14,155 nucleotides of DNA, from assembly GCA_013288575.1 (NCBI GenBank), contig JABDBO010000022.1:1-14155 (forward strand), given 5' to 3'. Position numbers and translations under genes: made by a program. The notes below the pieces were generated by a model. The model saw only the letters and a program-made list of their open reading frames with translations. It was not told the DNA's origin and ran no database searches. Of this stretch, positions 1 to 7,700 are shown piece after piece. Position 1 is the first letter of the stretch. Every line of letters starts with the position of its first letter. The DNA comes from Alphaproteobacteria bacterium. GTDB taxonomy: Bacteria > Pseudomonadota > Alphaproteobacteria > Rickettsiales > 21-14-0-20-44-7.

Positions 1-389
1 TAAACGAACCCCGCGTTTCCGAGAAAATTCGCGCTGCCGTAAAATATCGGCTGGAGATGAACAATAAATATAAAGAGCAAATCCGCAGCTGCATGGCGGT
101 TTATGGCCTCCATCCAATCCGTGCGAGCAAAGCCTGCTACCGCACGGTTGATGCCATTTGGCGCGTGGCAGGTGACACTTCAACTGATTGGAATTTCTAC
201 AGCAAACGCGCGCTACTCGCCGGAGTTTATTTAAGCACACTAATGCATTGGCTAACCGATAAATCAGAAAATAACGCTGAAACCTGGGAATTCCTCAACC
301 GGCGCTTAGGCGAAGTCGGAAAGTTTAATAAGGGAATGGGCAGTTTTAAAAGCAAGCTTAAATCCGTATTACCCAATTTTTCAAGCTAA
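1..389 (+). CDS. COQ9-family ubiquinone biosynthesis protein, C-terminal part (5' truncated by window)
   Basis: COQ9 proteins bind lipids and help present quinone intermediates to the COQ7-type hydroxylase at the membrane. The reading frame is open from base 3 and the coding continues left of the window; the ATG at 57 is internal. Codons before it read RVSEKIRAAVKYRLE, which fits the family. The diagnostic C-terminal core is visible: YRTVDAIWRVAGDTSTDWNF, then FYSKRALLAGVY, and TWEFLNRRL. The last ~20 residues (GKFNKG to the end) are basic and amphipathic, as expected of a membrane-contacting tail. The stop at 387-389 overlaps the stop of the convergent gene by four bases, with no terminator between. 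The family assignment is strong from these motifs; the exact role is inferred from the family. Confidence 0.9.
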   Translation, partial: NEPRVSEKIRAAVKYRLEMNNKYKEQIRSCMAVYGLHPIRASKACYRTVDAIWRVAGDTSTDWNFYSKRALLAGVYLSTLMHWLTDKSENNAETWEFLNRRLGEVGKFNKGMGSFKSKLKSVLPNFSS

Positions 390-1054
390 CCGCGTCTTTC
401 CATAGGAGACTGGTGCATTTGCTGAGTAAAATGTTTCCATTGATCATTCAATACAATCGAGAGATCATCAATAACTGGTACTGGTAACAATAATTTTACT
501 GATGTTTTAAATTTTGCCTTATCTCCAATAAGCACCTCATCTAGAGCATTTTGTAAACTTCCATTTGCAATAGCGAGATCTTTTAAACCATCTTCCCACC
601 CAAAACACTGTCTGACATCTGCACATAATTGATTCAGCGTGTTAATATGATCTTTAAAAATTTCTGGTGATTGGTTTGGATTATCAGCACTCATCTCTAA
701 CAAAGTATCGTAAATTGTACCTAAGCCCATACTTGCCAATTTCTCATGATATTTCGCTCTATCGATTTGAATTTCACAACCAGCTTCTTTACTAATTATT
801 GCTATCACTTCCTGAGTAACTGATATAATTAGTTCGGTAACTAACTTATTTATGGCACTTTTCATCGCCATAGCCTTATCGCCCCGATTGGCATCAACTG
901 GCCAATGCCTTACCGCATAATATTCAACAACTGCTTCATAAGCAGCTATTAATGGAGGAAAATTGCCCAACCAATCATCGTATGAATATCTCAAGAGCAA
1001 ACCGCTATATATTTCTATCGATGCTCGGTCTCTATATATACTCCAATTGCCCAT
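386..1054 (-). CDS. Hypothetical 222-aa soluble helical protein
   Basis: I do not recognise this protein. It is predicted to be mostly helical and soluble: there is no signal peptide and no stretch long enough for a membrane span. It has four cysteines (C93, C144, C150 plus aromatic-rich surroundings at C150-F-G-W) and a hydrophobic helix around residues 68-90. The start ATG (1052-1054) lacks an obvious Shine-Dalgarno, so the start is uncertain. It lies 66 bp downstream of purK on the same strand, so it may be read through from purK, and its stop (TAG, 386-388) interlocks with the coq9 stop. Base composition is AT-rich compared with purE/lipA. It could be a lineage-specific accessory gene; no function is proposed. 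Confidence 0.6.
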   Translation of the reverse strand: MGNWSIYRDRASIEIYSGLLLRYSYDDWLGNFPPLIAAYEAVVEYYAVRHWPVDANRGDKAMAMKSAINKLVTELIISVTQEVIAIISKEAGCEIQIDRAKYHEKLASMGLGTIYDTLLEMSADNPNQSPEIFKDHINTLNQLCADVRQCFGWEDGLKDLAIANGSLQNALDEVLIGDKAKFKTSVKLLLPVPVIDDLSIVLNDQWKHFTQQMHQSPMERRG

Positions 1055-1083
1055 ATAGGCAGCTTAAGAAATATTAACCATCC

Positions 1084-1097
1084 CTGTCAACTGTCAA
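1084..1097. repeat. Perfect tandem 7-bp repeat in purK-downstream gap
   Basis: CTGTCAA occurs twice back to back (1084-1090 and 1091-1097) in the 66-bp gap between purK and the 222-aa gene. It could be a small duplication or a paired protein-binding site upstream of the 222-aa gene. Nothing else in the gap supports a choice. Confidence 0.35.
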
Positions 1098-1120
1098 TTA
1101 TAGCTATTATTTGATGCGCG

Positions 1121-2176
1121 TTATGCGTTAAGCCGCGTCACATGGCCCATTTTGCGGCCCTTCCGGGCGTGGGTTTTGCCATATAAATGGATTTTTGCAT
1201 CAGGTTCGGCGATATATTTCTCAATATCATTCACCTCTTCGCCAATCAAATTTTTCATCACTGCTTTGGTATGCTGGTTGACGCTCCCCAATGGTAATCC
1301 GCAAATAGCGCGGACAAATTGCTCAAATTGCGAAGTAACACAGGCATCAATCGTATAATGCCCGGAATTATGCGGGCGCGGCGCGAGTTCATTGACCAGC
1401 AAACCATCTTTGGTAACAAACATCTCAACTGCCAGAACTCCAATCAGTTCCAACCCTTTCGCTAGTTCAATTGCAATTTCCACCGCTTCTAATTCAAGCT
1501 TTGGCGAAATAATTGCCGGCGCAATTGTTTCATCAAGAATATGGTTTTTGTGAATATTTTCCACCGGGTGATAAGCCTTAATTTCACCCTGCTCGTTGCG
1601 CGCCACAATTACAGAAATCTCTTTGGTAAATTCAACAAAACCTTCCAGCACACACTCTTGCTCAATGCTGATATCTGATATCTGATCTTTGGCATCTATC
1701 TTCACCTGCCCCTTGCCGTCATATCCCATTTCTGATGTCTTCAAAACGCACGGCACAGCGATTTTGGCAATTGCTTTTTCTAAGTCTTTTTTATTGCTGA
1801 CAACCATATAAGGCGCAGTTTTAATGCCTTGCGAATTGATAAAATCTTTCTCACGCAAACGATTCTGGCAAATCTTGATAATTTTCGAGCTCGGCGCAAC
1901 CTTGGTATATTTCTCCAAAATTTCGAGAGTTTTATAGGGAATATTCTCAAACTCAAAGCTTACCAGCGCCACTTCCTTGGCAAATTGCTCAAGTGACTCC
2001 TCATCCAAATAGTCAGCCACCGTAGTTTTATAGGCAATATGTGCGGTTGGGCTTTCTTCCTCACAGGTATAAACATGAACTTTATAGCCAAGCTGGGCCG
2101 CGGCAATCGCAGTCATCCGCCCCAATTGGCCGCCGCCAAGAATTCCGATTATTGAGTTAGGTTTTAAATGTGCCAT
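1121..2176 (-). CDS. purK: N5-carboxyaminoimidazole ribonucleotide synthase PurK
   Basis: PurK uses ATP and bicarbonate to convert AIR to N5-CAIR in de novo purine synthesis; PurE then rearranges the product to CAIR. The 351-aa length is normal for the family. The N-terminal nucleotide-binding motif GILGGGQLGRM is at residues 11-21. The ATP-grasp glycine-rich loop (EMGYDGKGQ) is at 149-157, and the metal/ATP-binding signature NELAPRPHNSGHYTID is at 262-277. The protein is cytoplasmic. The start ATG (2174-2176) has no clear Shine-Dalgarno. purK is usually placed directly behind purE. Here a convergent 445-aa gene lies between them, so purK probably needs its own promoter in the 116-bp region 2177-2292. 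A weak -35/-10-like pair can be read there on the minus strand, but it is not convincing. Confidence 0.97.
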   Translation of the reverse strand: MAHLKPNSIIGILGGGQLGRMTAIAAAQLGYKVHVYTCEEESPTAHIAYKTTVADYLDEESLEQFAKEVALVSFEFENIPYKTLEILEKYTKVAPSSKIIKICQNRLREKDFINSQGIKTAPYMVVSNKKDLEKAIAKIAVPCVLKTSEMGYDGKGQVKIDAKDQISDISIEQECVLEGFVEFTKEISVIVARNEQGEIKAYHPVENIHKNHILDETIAPAIISPKLELEAVEIAIELAKGLELIGVLAVEMFVTKDGLLVNELAPRPHNSGHYTIDACVTSQFEQFVRAICGLPLGSVNQHTKAVMKNLIGEEVNDIEKYIAEPDAKIHLYGKTHARKGRKMGHVTRLNA

Positions 2177-2254
2177 CTAAGGTTGATAATTCAAGCCCTA
2201 TATTTTTTCAACCATTAATAAGTATAAATAATTCTTTACTTTAATGGTATAAAT

Positions 2255-2272
2255 ATGGTAATTTATTGCCAT
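2255..2272. promoter_or_regulatory. Imperfect inverted repeat in purK / 445-aa gene divergent spacer
   Basis: ATGGTAA-TTTA-TTGCCAT forms a 7-bp inverted repeat with one mismatch, 20 bp before the 445-aa gene. In the same spacer CCCTATA (2196-2202) and TATAGGG (2279-2285) form a second, wider inverted pair. The spacer is shared by two divergent starts, so an operator is possible, but the region is very AT-rich and chance palindromes are likely. The AGGG at 2282-2285 also serves as the probable ribosome-binding site of the 445-aa gene. Confidence 0.2.
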
Positions 2273-2292
2273 AATAATTATAGGGTTAGCAC

Positions 2293-3630
2293 ATGACAGG
2301 TTCAAATACGGCTCCAAATTTAGCAAAGGTTCCACAACTTGTTGATCCCCAGTTTAATATAATAGTTGATCGTTATGGTGCCCCAGCTGCTGTTATGGGC
2401 ATAGTCGCCCAAGGCGCGGAAGGCGGATGCTTTCCTGTAATCGGGCAAGATAATTCAAACCTAACCCCAATTCCATGGCAGCTTGATGCTGGAAAGCTCA
2501 CGCCAGATAATTGGCGCCTGGCTGATGCGAAAAATAATACTATCACTCCGGTAGCCGATCCAAAAACTGGCGTAATGTCATTACCAGAAAAAACCAAATA
2601 TGCTGTTCCAGTTCCTAATGGTTTTAATGTACTTGAAGTAGCGAATAAGCCGGGCGGATATAACGCTGTCGCACTTTATAATCCAACAACAGGCGTTCTC
2701 ATAATTTCTAATGCTGGCCTTGATAGTAGTCATCCTATTCCCGGCATAAAAGCAGCTTTGCATGATGAATATCCTGGAAGAGCAGCTGCGGCAGAAGAAT
2801 TTTTAAATAATGCTTTAGTTAAAATCAGACGTTCTCATAACAGTAAACCCACACCATTAAACGAAAGAAGTTTATTTTTGGAGCCAACCAAAGTTTATGT
2901 TGGCGGCCACTCTGTTGGAGGAACTCTGGCAGCTGCCCAAACATACCACTTGGCAAATTTATATGAACGTGATCAAGAGCTTCATAAAAATGGCAAATAC
3001 GGACCAAACAAACATGTACCCTACTCTGATTTGGTTACTATAGGTGTAGATGGCCAGCCAAAAACTGTATTAGTTACACATGACAGCTTTGGTGACCATG
3101 TGGGCCAAGATAGCACAGGCTTAGCTGTGGATGCTTTGGGCAATCACATAGGCCCAAATGGTCTCCCTGTGCAAGCAGGACAACAGCCGCTAACTTACCA
3201 ACAAGTAATAGCCAGTGGTCATGGCGGATTTGTTGAAAAAAGCCATCAATCAGCAACTGCTCAAGATATTGTGAGTGGCCTGGGCTTTAATATTCCTAGC
3301 ACTCAATTAGATCTTCAGCCAATTCCAAATGGCCCAGATTATGCAATCAAAACATATTCAAGCACCATACCAAGCACGGCTGCGGTTTCTGATAAGCATG
3401 ATTTGCAATATTTAAACGCCAGTATTTTTGCAATCACCGATGCTGCGGCACAAACTGCTCAAGTAACAAAGAATCCGCATGACAAAGCTCTTGCATCAGC
3501 TAAAAAACATTTTGAGAATATGGAAGCTAGCGGCGTTAAAGTCGCTTCGCATCATTCGCATTCGTCTGCAAGCAAACACGCAGGTTATGTAGCAAATCAT
3601 AGCCCAAAAAATAAAACTGAAATCGGCTAA
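2293..3630 (+). CDS. Putative alpha/beta-hydrolase (lipase-like), 445 aa
   Basis: No named family was recognised, but the layout matches a lipase-type alpha/beta-hydrolase. A strand (AVALYNPTTGVLIISNAGLD, residues 125-144) sits where lipases carry the strand leading to the oxyanion loop. Next come an amphipathic helix (163-179) and a textbook nucleophile elbow VYVGGHSVGGTLAAA (201-215) with Ser207 in GHSVG, followed by a helix. Downstream, Asp268 (SFGDHVG) and His310 or His318 are candidates to complete a Ser-Asp-His triad. The C-terminus (about 415-440) is rich in His, Ser and Lys. There is no signal peptide or membrane span, so any export would need a specialised secretion system. The start is supported by AGGG seven bases upstream. 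The gene lies antisense between purE and purK, its stop two bases from the purE stop. The hydrolase call is inference from motifs; the substrate is unknown. Confidence 0.6.
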   Translation: MTGSNTAPNLAKVPQLVDPQFNIIVDRYGAPAAVMGIVAQGAEGGCFPVIGQDNSNLTPIPWQLDAGKLTPDNWRLADAKNNTITPVADPKTGVMSLPEKTKYAVPVPNGFNVLEVANKPGGYNAVALYNPTTGVLIISNAGLDSSHPIPGIKAALHDEYPGRAAAAEEFLNNALVKIRRSHNSKPTPLNERSLFLEPTKVYVGGHSVGGTLAAAQTYHLANLYERDQELHKNGKYGPNKHVPYSDLVTIGVDGQPKTVLVTHDSFGDHVGQDSTGLAVDALGNHIGPNGLPVQAGQQPLTYQQVIASGHGGFVEKSHQSATAQDIVSGLGFNIPSTQLDLQPIPNGPDYAIKTYSSTIPSTAAVSDKHDLQYLNASIFAITDAAAQTAQVTKNPHDKALASAKKHFENMEASGVKVASHHSHSSASKHAGYVANHSPKNKTEIG

Positions 3631-3632
3631 AC

Positions 3633-4121
3633 CTACTTCGGCGTTTTCGCAACTTTTTTGGTCTGGCTATTGCGCCATTTTTTTAAGCGCTCTGAAAGTT
3701 TTTTATCTTCCAGCGCAATAATTGCTGCAGCCAGCAACCCCGCATTTTTCGCTCCCGCTTTGCCAATTGCCAAAGTTCCAACCGGAACTCCACCCGGCAT
3801 TTGCGCAATTGATAATAAGCTATCCAAACCTTTCAAAGTTTTGCTTTCAACTGGTACGCCAAGCACCGGTAAATGCGTGAGCGCTGCCACCATTCCCGGC
3901 AAATGCGCCGCCCCGCCCGCTCCGGCGATTATAACTTTCACGCCATTTTTTTCGGCATTTTTGGCAAATTCCACCATACGGTCTGGTGTGCGGTGCGCTG
4001 AAACAATTTTCACCTCATGCGCAACACCCAGCTCTTTTAAAATATTTTCCGCCTCAGCCATGGTTTCATAATCAGATTGCGATCCCATAATAATTGCGAC
4101 GAGAGTTTTATTTTTGGCCAT
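3633..4121 (-). CDS. purE: N5-carboxyaminoimidazole ribonucleotide mutase PurE
   Basis: PurE (class I) rearranges N5-CAIR to CAIR, the step after PurK, in the cytoplasm, where the family forms octamers. The 162-aa length is typical. The phosphate-binding loop IMGSQSDYETM (11-21) has Tyr where many homologues have Trp. The catalytic motif SAHRTPDRM (41-49) and the loop AGAGGAAHLPGM (66-77) are intact. There is a short basic tail (KKWRNSQTKKVAKTPK). The start ATG lies inside the 3' end of the ratA-like gene (14-bp overlap, different frame) behind a good Shine-Dalgarno, which indicates translational coupling. Its natural partner purK is 1.46 kb away, beyond the opposing 445-aa gene. Confidence 0.97.
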   Translation of the reverse strand: MAKNKTLVAIIMGSQSDYETMAEAENILKELGVAHEVKIVSAHRTPDRMVEFAKNAEKNGVKVIIAGAGGAAHLPGMVAALTHLPVLGVPVESKTLKGLDSLLSIAQMPGGVPVGTLAIGKAGAKNAGLLAAAIIALEDKKLSERLKKWRNSQTKKVAKTPK

Positions 4122-4539
4122 ATAATTCCTTTGCCCTTAGCGTAAATGCCGTTACCATTTTATGGCAGGCTTTTTCAAATAATCCACCAATTAATGCCTG
4201 CAACAAACCAGATTTGAACTGAAATTTGATGTAAAAATCAATTTTTGTGCCGCCCTCAACCTTCGTGAATTTCCAGCTATTTTCCAGCACCGAAAACGGC
4301 CCGCTGATATATTCAACATTAATCTCATTATCGTTAAAATGCACCCGGCTAGTGTAATTTTCAGTAATTCCCTTAAAACCAACCACCAAATCCGCCAGGG
4401 CTGATTTTCCATCCTTTTCACGCACACGTACAGCCACGCACCAGGGGATAAATTCCGGATATTTTTCAACATCCGCAACAAGCTGATAGAGCTGTTCTAG
4501 CGTATATGGGAGGGTTATTTCTTCACTATGGGTCCGCAT
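4108..4539 (-). CDS. COQ10/RatA-type START-domain protein (SRPBCC superfamily)
   Basis: A 143-aa single-domain protein of the polyketide cyclase/START superfamily. The N-terminal strand and helix (EEITLPYTLEQLYQLVADVE), the conserved YPEFIPWC (residues 28-35), the central strands (LVVGFKGITENYTSRV) and the C-terminal amphipathic helix (LFEKACHKMVTAFTLRAKEL) are all typical. Family members bind ubiquinone in a hydrophobic pocket and assist respiration (COQ10 in mitochondria). In E. coli the homologue was named RatA for a proposed ribosome-association toxicity. In an alphaproteobacterium with COQ9 the quinone-chaperone role is more likely. The gene overlaps purE by 14 bp. In many alphaproteobacteria this gene follows lipA; here lipA is 8.2 kb away. 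Confidence 0.88.
   Translation of the reverse strand: MRTHSEEITLPYTLEQLYQLVADVEKYPEFIPWCVAVRVREKDGKSALADLVVGFKGITENYTSRVHFNDNEINVEYISGPFSVLENSWKFTKVEGGTKIDFYIKFQFKSGLLQALIGGLFEKACHKMVTAFTLRAKELYGQK
4126..4132 (-). promoter_or_regulatory. Shine-Dalgarno for purE
   Basis: Read on the minus strand this is AAAGGAA, four bases before the purE ATG and inside the ratA-like coding sequence. It fixes the purE start and supports coupled translation of the overlapping pair. Confidence 0.65.
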
Positions 4540-4705
4540 AGGAAAATTACATAACTTTTAGCGCCCAAATAGGCAATAGAAACCTTTGGAATAATTCATT
4601 TTTTTGCTTCACAAAAGTTTAATACTTTATTACTTGCAAATAGGCTTCTATTTTGCGATATTAAGGATTAATTAATAATTAACAAAATTTAACCTAGCAA
4701 ACCTC
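4540..4705. promoter_or_regulatory. Divergent AT-rich intergenic region with candidate promoter for the 1770-aa gene
   Basis: This 166-bp spacer separates the divergent ratA-like and 1770-aa genes. On the + strand TTGCAA (4634-4639) followed after 17 bases by GATATT (4657-4662) is a tentative sigma-70 promoter. An AT-only palindromic stretch (TTAATTAATAATTAA, about 4667-4681) lies just downstream. The 9-mer CAAATAGGC occurs twice in the same orientation (4566-4574 and 4637-4645), possibly a regulator site. No clear Shine-Dalgarno precedes the ATG at 4706. Confidence 0.25.
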
Positions 4706-7700
4706 ATGTCCACTCCTCCCGATGGTTCAGAAAACGATGCAGTTACAAGATATGCTGATTTAGCAACAGCGAGAGGGTTGCTTAAATTTACCATTTCTAT
4801 AGGCCAAGCATTTTTGAAAAAATTTGAATTTGCAGACGGCGCTAATAGAGCAGAAGCTCAACCATTACTGGATCAGTTAAGGCCGATCATCGATGATAGC
4901 GCTAATACACCAACTACAGCGTTACTTAATAGGCAACCTACCGCTGGAAAGGAAGGTGATCTTATCGCACGGTTAAAAGGTACTGTGGGAAAAATTGAAA
5001 ATTTAATTACCCAACTTCGCGCATATGAAAAACCTGCTGAAGTAGAAGTCGGTGCCGGGGAAGAAGGAGTTGGAAGAGATACTTTAGATTTAAGAAAAAA
5101 AGTAGATCTGCTTCCAGATGATTCAACTACCAAGGGTGCCAGAAAAGCTTTAGGAGCTGTGCTAAGCACTATTAAAGCATCTATCGAAGGTGACGCAAGG
5201 CTTAAAAATAGCGACCCAGCCGTTGCAGCAGCAGTTGCGGCTTTAAAAGCAAATAGAGAACAGGCAAAGCAATTTTTATCCATGAATACAACTCCTGACG
5301 CGACAGTAGATCAAATTACTAAAGTTACAGAAGAGTTATCTAAAAAATTAAGCGAATTATACACCCTTGTCACTGAAAGAGAAAACGCAGCAGCCGCACC
5401 TGTGCCACCTGCTAATACGGAAGCACATACGCTAGCGACTTTCACATTACCGGCAATGCCAACAATTCCTGGAACTGTCGAAGCAATGATGGCTCAAGCA
5501 AGATCAGTCAGCCAATTTGAGGCGGCTATTAATGGTATGCCTAGCGGACCATTTAAGGATGCAAAATTAGCCCTTTATGCCGTAGCTGCTAAGACAACCT
5601 CTCTTTTAAAAGCGTTGCAAAAACATCCAGACGCTGACCCAGCTATAAATATAGTAGTTGCCACTGCCTGTAAGGCACTGGAAAATGCCTATAACACGTC
5701 AAAAGTGTTTTTAGTAGCAAATGAAAACACATCTGTTGCTGCTATTGATCAGGTACGTGCCGTATTAATATCTGGATATAACCAATTGGCTCAGCTCGCC
5801 ACACTGGCTTTGATTGAGCCAGAAACAGCCGCACCAACTCCAACAGCTGCTGCTGAAGCGCCAGTTATAAGCACCGCCGATATTCCTGATTTTGATACCA
5901 GAGTTACCGCAAGAGTTGCTGAAATCAATCGTGAAAACCCAGTTACCTCAGAAAATGCCAATAAAATATTGAAAATATTAGCTAGGGCAAATGCTGAAAA
6001 TACATTACTCCAACAAGCAATTGCCGCTAACCAATTTCTTATTGATTACAAAATAGTAAATGGCGCAGCTGTAAATATAAGAGCACTTCAAGATAAATAT
6101 GGCTATACTGGCCATCCAGGCCCATTACCTGATGGCGTAGCAGAAGCTATAGTTTTAGCATTGGCTACTGCTCAAGTAATTAATGAACATTTGGACGGGC
6201 TCGCCGATGAAATAAGAGCCGCCGCTCATGAAAAAGCTAAAGCAGAAACTAAAAGCAAATTGGCAGATCCTGAGACCGGGCCAAATGCTGAAGAATTTGC
6301 CGCTTTAAAACAAGAATTATTACTCCGCACAGAAGCTGAGTTAATTAGCCACGACTCTGTTAAAGGTGACTTTATAATTACCAAAGCCCAAGATGAAATA
6401 AGAAGTAGATACATCGACCATACCGATATTAATCAAGCTAATGGCTTAATATCTGCTGTAGCTTGGCACAGAATTCACCACCCTGATCTTGAAGTAAATC
6501 TTCCCGAGCAAGTTCAAGCAGCCGCTGCTCCAGCTCCAGCTCCAACTCCAATCCCTACACCAACGGACTCAACTATGGCCACCCCTCCACGAGAAACAGA
6601 TTTATCTATATTAAGAGCTGAAGTTGAAGTAACAAGCCCTAGCGAACTTAGAACCGCAAAGCTGCAGCTTTTTGATGTATTAGATAAGATAGAAACAACC
6701 CTTATTGGCTCGCGGGCCTTAAGTAACTCTACTGATTCTGCAGTTGTGAACGGTCGCGATTCTCTTCACAATAACCGTACAGCAGCAATCAAACTATTAA
6801 GAACTGATAGCACACCAGCAGAACAAATCACTGCAACTACAAATGCACTGCTTACGGAACTGAACCAATTACTTGAACTTGCAAGAACTCCTGTGGAAGC
6901 AAAATCATCTGAATTAACTGATGCAGATCTTAGACATGCAACTCTTGAGCTTGCAAGCTTAAATGATAAAATACCTGATTATGCTGCTAAACTAACTGCA
7001 GCTGGGCGAAGAATAGCTGAGCAATATGGTCCCAAATTTACCGATGCAACATACGACCTGGCCAGGGAACAGCTAGCTTTACTTACTGCAAATAATCAGA
7101 CCCTAAGCTTAGGTAAAAAAATTGTTTATGATGAAGCCCATACCCGCCTAGTTGAAGCTGAAAGAGAAACATATAGATCAACTAGAAATCCTATAGATGC
7201 AGAAATTATAAAATCGAGATTGGCACAACAAATTGTCTATGCCGATCATTTCGCTGATCTTACCAGAACCGCCGGAAACACGGTTGCTCCGGCCTCATCC
7301 ACAATCCTTGTAAAAAATAATTATGGCCTAGAGCTAACAGCAGCACAAGTAGGTACGGTTACTGACGAATTAAATAGAAAATATGATTTGTCTAATGCCA
7401 AAGATTTTGGCAGGGCCGTATATGAGTTAGCAACATTACAAGTGGATAATGCTATAGTTTTCGCAGGCAAGCCAGTTTCAGAAGCTGAACGCGATAAGCG
7501 GATTAGCAATGTGTTACCTGGCCTTGAACGTATATACGAAAATGGTCACGAAACAGAAGCTGATAGAGATCAATTAAGAACTCGCCTAGCGATAGAAACG
7601 GCCGCTTCTAAGCGCCTAGAAGCAACCAAAGCACCACCCCCCCAACCACAAGCAGAATCCACCACCATGGCAATAGACACCAGCAAAATACCTGATTTTA

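Noticed and set aside
57..389. ATG at 57 as the start of a 110-aa protein
   Set aside because: The frame is open to base 3 and the residues before the ATG fit COQ9, so this Met is internal and the gene is cut by the window edge.
2196..2285. CCCTATA / TATAGGG as terminal inverted repeats of an inserted element
   Set aside because: Both arms lie in the same 116-bp spacer and do not bracket the 445-aa gene; nothing matching is found near the purE stop.
3658..4071. 137-codon + strand frame across purE
   Set aside because: Antisense shadow of purE; no family resemblance.
4108..4539. Toxin of a type II toxin-antitoxin pair (RatA name)
   Set aside because: No antitoxin gene lies beside it, and the sequence fits the COQ10 quinone-binding group; the toxin label reflects naming of the E. 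coli homologue.
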